This document shows positions 57,496 to 64,000 of a DNA stretch of 64,000 nucleotides, piece by piece. The DNA lies in assembly GCA_022616415.1 (NCBI GenBank), contig JAKEEU010000280.1, positions 1 to 64,000 of the forward strand. The letters run 5' to 3'. How positions within the stretch are numbered: position 1 is the first letter of the stretch; each line of letters starts with the position of its first letter. This DNA is from Candidatus Zhuqueibacterota bacterium (GTDB lineage Bacteria > Zhuqueibacterota > Zhuqueibacteria > Zhuqueibacterales > Zhuqueibacteraceae). The notes below the pieces were generated by a model. That model was not told the DNA's origin. It ran no database searches and was given only the letters and a program-made list of their open reading frames with translations. The translations under genes and the position numbers were made by a program.

Positions 57496-59328
57496 ATGTG
57501 TGGCATCGTCGGTTATCTCGGGCAAAAGCCCATCGTTCCGGTTCTGCTGGAAGGACTCAAACGGCTCGAATATCGCGGTTATGATTCCGCCGGGATCGTA
57601 ACGTTATCAAACGGCAGTGTCAATCTCGTCAAACAGGCGGGGAAAATTTCCAACCTCGAGGCGTTGCTGGCGGATCGTCCTATTAATGGCTCGGTCGGCA
57701 TTGCGCACACGCGCTGGGCAACGCATGGCGTGCCGAATGCCGAAAATGCGCATCCGCATACGGATTGCCGGAACAAGATCGCGCTGATTCACAACGGCAT
57801 CATCGAAAATTACGGCGTGATCAAAACCGAATTGATTTCCAAAGGGCATCAATTCAAGACGCAGACCGACACCGAGGCGCTGGTACACTTGATCGAAGAG
57901 TTTTACAAGAGCGGCCTGAGCTTCGAGGAAGCGGTGCGCGCCGCGCTCACGCAAGTGGAAGGCACGTATGGCATCGCCGCGGTATGCAGCGACGAGCCGG
58001 AGGTGATCGTGGCTGCGCGCAAGGGCAGCCCGCTGGTGGTGGGCATCGGCGACGGCGAGAACTTTGTGGCTTCGGACGTTTCGGCCATCATCAATCACAC
58101 CAAACAAGTGAGCTACCTCGACGACGGTGAGATGGTGGTGGTGCGCCGTGACGGCATCGAAGTGAAAACCATCAGCAACCAGCCGGTGCAGAAGCAGGTC
58201 GAAGAAATCGCCATTGATCTCGAACGCATTGAAAAGGGCGGCTATGATCACTTCATGCTGAAGGAGATTATGGAGCAGCCGAGCACGATTCAAGACGCGA
58301 TGCGCGGCCGGCTGCTGCCGGAAGAGGGCATGGCCAAGTTCGGCGGCTTGCACGAGGTGATGGAGGCCTTGTTGAATGTCCGGCGCATTCTGATCACCGC
58401 CTGCGGCACTTCGTGGCACGCCTCGCTCATCGGCGAATACCTGCTCGAAGAATTCGTCCGCATTCCGGTCGAGGTCGAGTATGCCAGTGAGTTTCGCTAT
58501 CGCGATCCGGTCATCGAGAACAACAACGCGCTCATCGTCATCAGCCAATCCGGCGAGACTGCGGACACTCTGGCGGCACTGCGAGAAGCGAAACGCAAGG
58601 GCGCGACGGTGATCGGCATCTGCAACGTCGTCGGCTCGACGATCGCCCGCGAGGTTCACGCCGGCGTCTACTTGCACGCCGGCCCGGAGATTGGTGTGGC
58701 TTCCACCAAAGCCTTCACCTCACAGGTGACGTTGCTCACACTGCTCACGCTGCTACTAGCGCGGCATCGCAATATGTCCGCGGCGAAAGGCGTGGAGATC
58801 GTGCAGGAAATGATGACGCTGCCGGGCAAGGTCGAAAAAATTCTCGGGCTGCGTGAGGAGATCAAGAAGATCGCACAAATTTATCACAAGAGCAGCAACT
58901 TTCTCTACCTCGGCCGCGGCTACAATTTTCCGGTGGCGCTCGAGGGCGCTCTCAAGCTGAAAGAGATTTCCTACATTCACGCCGAGGGTTATCCCGCGGC
59001 GGAGATGAAGCACGGCCCGATCGCGCTAATCGATGACAACATGCCGGTGGTGTTCATCGCGACGCAGGATTCAACTTACGACAAGATCGTGAGCAATATC
59101 GAGGAGGTGCGGGCGCGCCGCGGCAGGGTGATTGCGATTGCCACCGAGGGCGACGAGGAGATTAAAAAGCGCGCCGATCACGTAATTTATATTCCGCACA
59201 CAAAACAAATGCTGACGCCGATTTTGACGATCATTCCGCTGCAGCTTCTGGCTTATTACATCGCCATCCTGCGCGGCTGCGACGTGGATCAACCGCGGAA
59301 TTTGGCGAAGAGTGTGACGGTCGAATAA
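57496..59328 (+). CDS. glmS: glutamine-fructose-6-phosphate aminotransferase
   Basis: A 610-residue enzyme making glucosamine-6-phosphate, the entry to peptidoglycan and LPS precursors. The N-terminal nucleophile is Cys2 (MCGIVGYLG), and the glutaminase motif is AHTRWATHG. Two SIS sugar-isomerase domains follow (ISQSGETADTLAAL; EGALKLKEISYIHAEGYPAA), ending NLAKSVTVE. CAGGAGG precedes the ATG. No glmS ribozyme-like leader was recognised in the 124-base gap after guaA. Confidence 0.97.
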   Translation: MCGIVGYLGQKPIVPVLLEGLKRLEYRGYDSAGIVTLSNGSVNLVKQAGKISNLEALLADRPINGSVGIAHTRWATHGVPNAENAHPHTDCRNKIALIHNGIIENYGVIKTELISKGHQFKTQTDTEALVHLIEEFYKSGLSFEEAVRAALTQVEGTYGIAAVCSDEPEVIVAARKGSPLVVGIGDGENFVASDVSAIINHTKQVSYLDDGEMVVVRRDGIEVKTISNQPVQKQVEEIAIDLERIEKGGYDHFMLKEIMEQPSTIQDAMRGRLLPEEGMAKFGGLHEVMEALLNVRRILITACGTSWHASLIGEYLLEEFVRIPVEVEYASEFRYRDPVIENNNALIVISQSGETADTLAALREAKRKGATVIGICNVVGSTIAREVHAGVYLHAGPEIGVASTKAFTSQVTLLTLLTLLLARHRNMSAAKGVEIVQEMMTLPGKVEKILGLREEIKKIAQIYHKSSNFLYLGRGYNFPVALEGALKLKEISYIHAEGYPAAEMKHGPIALIDDNMPVVFIATQDSTYDKIVSNIEEVRARRGRVIAIATEGDEEIKKRADHVIYIPHTKQMLTPILTIIPLQLLAYYIAILRGCDVDQPRNLAKSVTVE

Positions 59329-59339
59329 GACCGCCGACC

Positions 59340-59450
59340 GCATGGACGAACGCGGACAAACGCGAAATGATCGGCCGCGGACTTCGGACTTCACCGACTT
59401 CGGACTTTTTGCAGGACGATAGACAAACGCGGACGCGAAGTCAAGAAGGG
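59340..59450. repeat. CGGACTTCGGACTTC repeats after glmS
   Basis: The gap holds repeated ACGAACGCGGACAAACGCG, CGGACTTCGGACTTC, GACTTCGGACTT and AGACAAACGCGGACGCG units, degenerate direct repeats rather than a clean hairpin. No gene lies in it. Confidence 0.5.
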
Positions 59451-59473
59451 AATCTTTTAAAAACATAACTAGC

Positions 59474-61324
59474 ATGGAAAAACAATTTTCTCGCCTACGC
59501 CAACTCGCGCTGATGGCCGGCGTCTTGCCGCTGCTTGCTTTTGCCGCTTTCGCGCAGGAAAGGCCGTCATCACGGGAAGTGGAAACGCAGTTCAAGCAAG
59601 GCGTGGATTTTTTCAACAACGGACGTTACGAAGAGGCGCTGGCTCTATTCGACGGCTTGCTGCAAGGCAATGTTGCGCACCAGCGCCTAACGGGGGCACT
59701 GTACATGCGCGCTCGCTGCGCCTACCAGCTTGGCCGGCTCGAAACGGCCGTACGCACGCTGGAGGAATTACAGCAGAACTTTCCGAGGAGCAATTACGTG
59801 CAACACGCGCACGCGCTGCTCGGCATGATTGCCTCTCAAAAAGAGGAGTATTTGGATGCGGCGGTGGAATTTATTTGGGTAATGGAAACCGGCCGCAATC
59901 CGGCGCTGCGCAATCAGGCGAGTGAGTGGGCGCGCGCTATTCTTGAAGATTATCTTTCCCTCAGCGAGCTGCGCCGTTTGCGCAAAAGCTACACCGGGGC
60001 CAAAGGCTCGCCGCTGGTGGTCACGGCATTGGCGCGCGACGAGCTGGCATTCGGCGATCGTGAGGCGGGAGAAAAACTGATCGACGATTTTCTGCGCGCG
60101 AGTCCCGACACGCCGGTGCGCGCCGAGCTCGAGCAGCTTAGACGCACGGGCGGCGATCCGGTTGCAACCGTGTGCCGCATCGGCGTCGTCTTGCCGCTTA
60201 CCGGTTTTAACGCCGACGCCGGAATGGGCGTGTATCGCGGCATCAAGTACGCGCATATGGGGGTGGGCACCAATGGACATAACAGCGGCGCTCAATCTCC
60301 GCCGGCGATTCAACTGGTCGTGCGTGATTCGGAGAGCAGCATGGTACGCGCCTTGAAAGTCACACAGGATTTGCTCGACGATCCCACGGTCGTGGCGGTT
60401 ATCGGAGAAGTGGAAAGCTCGATCACCGGCGCGATTGCGGCGCTCGCCAATGCGAAGGGCGTTCCATTTTTGGCGCCGGCAGCGACGGAGAACGGCATCG
60501 GCGGCCTGGGCGAAAATGTTTTTCAGGTCAACGCCGACCGCGAGCACAAAGGCCGGGCTTTGGCTGAATACGCTTTCAATTATTTGAATGCGCGCACGTT
60601 CGTCACCATTGCGCCGCAGGACGACTACGGCCAGCAAATGGCCGACGGTTTCAGCGCCGCCGTCGATAGCCTGGGTGGCGAAATCGTGGCGCAGAAATGG
60701 TATTACGGCGAGCCGCAGGATCTCGGCCGCACGTTCAAAGCCATTCGCGAAGCGGCGTTTCGCAAAGCGCAGAAAGATTCCGTTCGAAATTCTCAGCAGC
60801 CGCACGAATCGCGCTCGCCGATAGTGAACCGCGAAGCGATCGAAGTGCCGGTAAACAATATCAACGCGATTTTCCTGCCGTTGCACGAGGAGGACATCCG
60901 GCTGGTGGCCACGCAGCGCGCCTATTATAATTTGCAGAGCAATATTCTCGGCGGCGACAATTGGTATACCGACGATATTACAAAGAGCAAGGAATTGCAA
61001 CGCTACGTCGATGGCGCCATCTTTGCGAGTGATTACTTTATCAATCTCGATGATACGCGCTTTAAACAATTTCGCAATGATTTTCGCATTCGCATGGGCA
61101 CGACGCCGGAGAAATGGGAAATTCTCGGTTACGACACTGCCAGCCTGCTCTTGAAGGCCATGCAGCAAGACGCACGCAACCGCAATCAAATTCGGCAGGC
61201 GCTGCGCCGAACGGGCGTTTTTTCCGGCATCAAGGGGGAAATCGATTGGCGCAATGCCGGGAACGTGAACAGCAAGGTAAATATTTTGCAAATTCGCGGC
61301 GCGCAGGTGGTCAAGCTGCGGTAG
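59474..61324 (+). CDS. TPR plus periplasmic-binding-protein fusion (LpoA / penicillin-binding-protein activator-like)
   Basis: A 616-residue exported protein with a signal peptide (LMAGVLPLLAFAAFAQ). TPR-like repeats follow at 30-200 (FKQGVDFFNNGRYEEALALF; AAYQLGR-type motifs), then a type I periplasmic-binding-protein domain from about 235 (CRIGVVLPLTGFNADAGMGV; AVIGEVESSITGAIAALANA; FVTIAPQDDYGQQMADGFSA). This order is that of LpoA-type activators of peptidoglycan synthases and of related branched-chain amino acid binding paralogues. No ABC permease is nearby, favouring an envelope role; ligand unknown. Confidence 0.8.
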   Translation: MEKQFSRLRQLALMAGVLPLLAFAAFAQERPSSREVETQFKQGVDFFNNGRYEEALALFDGLLQGNVAHQRLTGALYMRARCAYQLGRLETAVRTLEELQQNFPRSNYVQHAHALLGMIASQKEEYLDAAVEFIWVMETGRNPALRNQASEWARAILEDYLSLSELRRLRKSYTGAKGSPLVVTALARDELAFGDREAGEKLIDDFLRASPDTPVRAELEQLRRTGGDPVATVCRIGVVLPLTGFNADAGMGVYRGIKYAHMGVGTNGHNSGAQSPPAIQLVVRDSESSMVRALKVTQDLLDDPTVVAVIGEVESSITGAIAALANAKGVPFLAPAATENGIGGLGENVFQVNADREHKGRALAEYAFNYLNARTFVTIAPQDDYGQQMADGFSAAVDSLGGEIVAQKWYYGEPQDLGRTFKAIREAAFRKAQKDSVRNSQQPHESRSPIVNREAIEVPVNNINAIFLPLHEEDIRLVATQRAYYNLQSNILGGDNWYTDDITKSKELQRYVDGAIFASDYFINLDDTRFKQFRNDFRIRMGTTPEKWEILGYDTASLLLKAMQQDARNRNQIRQALRRTGVFSGIKGEIDWRNAGNVNSKVNILQIRGAQVVKLR

Positions 61325-61333
61325 AAAATTTGT

Positions 61334-61449
61334 TACTATTCAGGTGTTCCCCAAAGGCAAAACGATTTGGGGCAAAACTATTAAAATCTTCTTTTGAGGC
61401 CAATTGTTTTGCCCGAAATGGTTTTGCCTTTAATATGTACCTGAATAGT
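61334..61449. repeat. triple-nested inverted repeat
   Basis: The outer arms ACTATTCAGGT (61334-61344) and ACCTGAATAGT (61439-61449) are perfect. Inside, AAAGGCAAAACGATT near 61352 pairs with the GGTTTTGCCTTT end at 61431, and GGGCAAAACTATT pairs with AATTGTTTTGCCC. The inner units are the same family as those at 26712-26740. Confidence 0.8.
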
Positions 61450-61506
61450 TATGCTGCTTTTACTTATTGTTTACAACTTCACATATCACTAATTAAGGAG
61501 ATTGAG

Positions 61507-62295
61507 ATGTTTCGACGTGTTCTGTTGGTTGGTGCTGCACTGCTGTTGAACATTAGCTCGAGCCAGGCACAAACGAAGTACGAAACCGACAACGTGCGTC
61601 TGTTTCAAACATTTTTTCAAGATACGCCGATTGCGGAAAATCCCTACGGCGAAGGTTTTTTTCAATATTCCGCTTATGACGGCGACGTTTCGAGCATCGA
61701 TCTTGCCGTGTTAGCGGGCATTCCGGTTGCCGCTCAAATTCAGCTAACCGGGGGACTGGGCTTTCGGAGCATCGACTTGCCAGCCGGAGCCGCGCAGGGC
61801 AGCCAAAGCGGCATTACCGATCTGGTGATCTCCGGGCGTTATCACGTGATGCCCGGGCCGACTGCCATATCGTTCGGCGCACTGGCGACTTTGCCGATTG
61901 GCAGTGATGAAATCGGCGAAAGCACGTTCGATTTCAGCGGATTCGGCTCACTTCGCCATAATTTGCCGAGCGGGTTCGTGATTACCGGAACATTTGGGCT
62001 CGAGTTTAATGAAGTTAAAACGACTCGATTCAATTTTAACACCGGGCGGACGGAGACGGATTCTAACCGTAATACCGCGGTGTTGCTTGCCGGCGGCATG
62101 ATTTATCCGTTTCCCAGCGGTTTGAATTTGGTAACCGAGCTCAATATCCGCACGGAAGGTGATTACGTGCTTTTGAGCGGCGGCTTGGATTACAAACTGA
62201 ACAGCGGCGGCCGCGTTCGCGGCGGCATTGGCATCGGCCTCGACGATGGCGCACCGAATTTTACCATCCGCGGCGGCTACTTTTTGGAATTCTAA
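61507..62295 (+). CDS. outer-membrane beta-barrel protein
   Basis: A 262-residue protein: signal peptide MFRRVLLVGAALLLNISSSQ, cleaved after AQA. Many amphipathic strands follow (IQLTGGLGFRSIDL; FVITGTFGLEFNEV; GLNLVTELNIRTEGDYVLLS), with a terminal Phe in GGYFLEF, the outer-membrane assembly signal. Layout is of the transporter/OmpA-like barrel kind; specific function unknown. AAGGAG precedes the ATG, and a terminator follows. Confidence 0.8.
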   Translation: MFRRVLLVGAALLLNISSSQAQTKYETDNVRLFQTFFQDTPIAENPYGEGFFQYSAYDGDVSSIDLAVLAGIPVAAQIQLTGGLGFRSIDLPAGAAQGSQSGITDLVISGRYHVMPGPTAISFGALATLPIGSDEIGESTFDFSGFGSLRHNLPSGFVITGTFGLEFNEVKTTRFNFNTGRTETDSNRNTAVLLAGGMIYPFPSGLNLVTELNIRTEGDYVLLSGGLDYKLNSGGRVRGGIGIGLDDGAPNFTIRGGYFLEF

Positions 62296-62304
62296 TCGCA
62301 GCGT

Positions 62305-62336
62305 AAAGGGCTTCGAGAAACTCGGAGTCCTTTTTA
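62305..62336 (+). terminator. rho-independent terminator after the beta-barrel gene
   Basis: AAAGGGCTTCGAG (62305-62317), loop AAA, then CTCGGAGTCCTTTTT: a stem of about 12 pairs with a T-tract, 10 bases after the stop. Confidence 0.85.
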
Positions 62337-62462
62337 TTTGTTACACGCGTGTAAAAATTGTTGGCGGAAAAAGACTTGCAATAAACCCGAAAAACTCATA
62401 TATTTTATAGTTTGTGATCGTAGGCTGATTTTCAAGAGCGTGACCATCTTTTCACCTATTCA

Positions 62463-63503
62463 ATGAAGTACGACGAATTTTTGGAAGACGTGCAAAACGG
62501 CCGTTTTAAACCGGTTTATTTTTTTGCCGGCGATGAAACCGGCTTCATCGACGAAGGCGTCGAGTTGTTGTTCCAAAAATTGGTCACGCCGGAAATCCGC
62601 GAATTTAATCTCGATATTTTTTACGGCAGCGAGGCGGGCGCCGACCGGGTCATTGACAGCGCCACGAGCTTTCCGATGATGGCGCCGTATCGCGTGGTGC
62701 TGCTGCGCGAGGTGCAAAAGCTGCCGGCCGGCGATTTGGAAGCGCTGGCGAAATATGCCGGCCATCCCAGCCGCACGACGTATTTGATCATCAGCATGCG
62801 CGACAAAGATTCGCGCAAAAAGGGCATCGAGGCGCTGCGCAAAGCCGGCGCTTATGTCGAGTGCAAGCCGCTGTACGAAAATCAAATCGTGCCGTGGATT
62901 CAGAAGTACGTGCGTCGCCTCGGCATGAGCATCACCGGGCCGGCGGCGCAATTGCTCGCCAGTGAAGTGGGCGCTGCGACGTCCATGCTGCGGAGCGAGA
63001 TCGAGAAGATTCAAGTTTATATTGGGGCCAACGCCCGCAAGGCAGACGCCCGCAGGGAAATCACCGAGGATGACGTGCAGGCTGTGGCCGGTTTTCGCAA
63101 AGAATACTCGATCTTTTCTTTGCAAGACGCCGTCGGCGCGAAAGACATGGCCGCGGCTTTGCGGATACTGGAACAATTGCTGCCAAACACGAGCGCCGGC
63201 GCGATTATCAGCGGCTTGGCGAGATATTTCGGCCAATTGCACCTGGCGCACGGTCTGCCGGCCCGCAAGGATCAGGCGCTGCTGGCGGAAAAAGCCGGCG
63301 TTCACATGTTTTTTGCCGAGCGTTTGCAACGGGCCGCGCAAAATTATCTGCCCGCCGAAGTCGGCAATGCGCTCGAAGTGTTGCTACAAACCGATTATCT
63401 GCTCAAAACCCAGGGCGTCGCGGAAATGCTGGTGATGCGTCTCATGCTGATCGCGATCGTGCGCTGTCTGGCGCCAGCCTACTTGCCCCAAATTAACCAA
63501 TAA
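62463..63503 (+). CDS. holA: DNA polymerase III subunit delta
   Basis: A 346-residue clamp-loader subunit. The N-terminal KPVYFFAGDETGFIDEGVEL, the REVQKLPAGDLEALAKY segment, the SRKKG... middle and the C-terminal helical collar (SLQDAVGAKDMAAALRILEQ; ARYFGQLHLAHGL) match HolA. It opens the beta clamp during loading. Single gene, 168 bases after the barrel gene. Confidence 0.93.
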   Translation: MKYDEFLEDVQNGRFKPVYFFAGDETGFIDEGVELLFQKLVTPEIREFNLDIFYGSEAGADRVIDSATSFPMMAPYRVVLLREVQKLPAGDLEALAKYAGHPSRTTYLIISMRDKDSRKKGIEALRKAGAYVECKPLYENQIVPWIQKYVRRLGMSITGPAAQLLASEVGAATSMLRSEIEKIQVYIGANARKADARREITEDDVQAVAGFRKEYSIFSLQDAVGAKDMAAALRILEQLLPNTSAGAIISGLARYFGQLHLAHGLPARKDQALLAEKAGVHMFFAERLQRAAQNYLPAEVGNALEVLLQTDYLLKTQGVAEMLVMRLMLIAIVRCLAPAYLPQINQ

Positions 63504-63608
63504 GATCGATTTTAAGCTTTTTTATTCATTTGAAAATGAAAAATTTTGTCTGGTTGGATTTCTTATTCGTTAATCGGGGTTTACCCTCTTCCGAAGGAAG
63601 GAAGATGA

Positions 63609-64000
63609 ATGGCGGAGCCTCTGCGCAAATCTGAAACCCAAATCAGTGACGAAGATCTGATCGAAAAATTCCAGCGCGGAGACATTTACGCGTATGAATT
63701 GATCGTCAAACGCTACAAGGATCAGTTGCTGAATTTCGTCTACCGCTTTCTCGGCAATCACGAAGAAGCCGAGGACGTGGTGCAAGAAACCTTTCTGCGG
63801 GTTTATCGCAACCGCCACGCCTACCAGCGCGTGGCCAAATTCTCGACGTGGATTTACACCATCGCCGGCAATCTGGCGCGCACCGAGCTGCGCCGGCGCA
63901 ATCGCCGCCGGATTTTTTCCCTCTCCAGCATGGGGGTGGAAGACAAGGAGTACGAAATTTCCGACGACGTGCTCAGCCCGGAGCGGCACACCAACACGGT
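63609..64000 (+). CDS. ECF (RpoE-like) sigma factor, C-terminus outside window
   Basis: About 130 codons from MAEPLRKSETQISDEDLIEK. Region 2 is complete: YAYELIVKRYKDQLLNFVYR and DVVQETFLRVYRNRHAYQRV with the -10-recognising FSTWIYTIAGNLARTELRRR. Region 4 lies beyond the window edge. GGAAGG precedes the ATG. An anti-sigma gene, if any, would follow outside. Confidence 0.92.
   Translation, partial: MAEPLRKSETQISDEDLIEKFQRGDIYAYELIVKRYKDQLLNFVYRFLGNHEEAEDVVQETFLRVYRNRHAYQRVAKFSTWIYTIAGNLARTELRRRNRRRIFSLSSMGVEDKEYEISDDVLSPERHTNT

Noticed and set aside
59768..61291. 507-codon minus-strand frame opposite the LpoA-like gene
   Set aside because: His/Arg-rich shadow; the plus strand has a signal peptide and a clear periplasmic-binding fold.
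1..64000. tRNA or rRNA genes, phage genes, complete insertion sequences
   Set aside because: None could be recognised by reading; no transposase, integrase or structural phage protein appears among the frames.

Overview
The window looks like a piece of chromosome from a Gram-negative, outer-membrane-bearing bacterium, probably of the FCB group (Bacteroidota, Calditrichota or KSB1-like lineages). The evidence is a PorX-type response regulator fused to a PglZ phosphatase domain, a 7TM-AraC sensor, a beta-propeller phytase beside a TonB-receptor remnant, three TolC-type outer-membrane exporters, an LpoA-like lipoprotein-style TPR/binding protein and several beta-barrel proteins. The phylum is inferred from gene content only. 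I saw no rRNA, tRNA or CRISPR array.

Layout. (1) 1-6.6 kb, minus strand: RND efflux operon A (tetR, outer-membrane factor, adaptor, permease cut by the window edge) with three copies of a 13-bp TetR operator. (2) 6.7-21 kb: an accessory stretch rich in gene debris. It holds a TonB-receptor plug fragment and a phytase, a cyclase/STAND/LuxR giant regulator, a CocE hydrolase tail, an XRE-HTH/dynamin-like GTPase with its own operator-bearing promoter, antitoxin-type and DUF5678/retropepsin small genes, mutS with an Mrr-N-like winged-helix gene, a LivM stub and a decayed tandem duplicate. (3) 21-31.3 kb: small conserved gene, GNAT, STAS, patatin, then RND efflux operon B, a close paralogue of A in the opposite orientation. 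Its permease carries an extra ~180-residue tail and is overlapped by a coiled-coil membrane protein gene. (4) 31.6-36.2 kb: lipoprotein, 7TM-AraC regulator, zinc-ribbon membrane protein, alpha/beta hydrolase, exported barrel-like protein. (5) 36.4-42.9 kb: RND efflux operon C under a PadR repressor with a perfect palindromic operator, closed by a terminator. (6) 43-49.7 kb: YgiT-like zinc protein with arylamine N-acetyltransferase, a DUF433/DUF5615 toxin-antitoxin pair, an orphan DNA methyltransferase, DUF4058, a Tat-exported D-aminoacylase, an SDR. (7) 50-64 kb: core genes all on the plus strand: porX, tsaE-tsaB-rimI, accD, surE, small membrane proteins, guaA, glmS, an LpoA-like protein, a beta-barrel protein, holA and the start of an ECF sigma factor.

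Two things stand out. First, nearly every long intergenic gap holds a long nested inverted repeat, of at least ten different sequence families. Some repeat-like DNA also sits in frame inside genes: a 105-bp inverted-repeat element in the LuxR regulator, which has a related copy between genes, a hairpin in RND permease B, and short direct repeats in tsaB and in an exporter signal peptide. Second, the HTH-GTPase at 12.8-15.0 kb is the best candidate for an undescribed (possibly defence) gene. It is self-contained, apparently autoregulated and surrounded by truncated genes.
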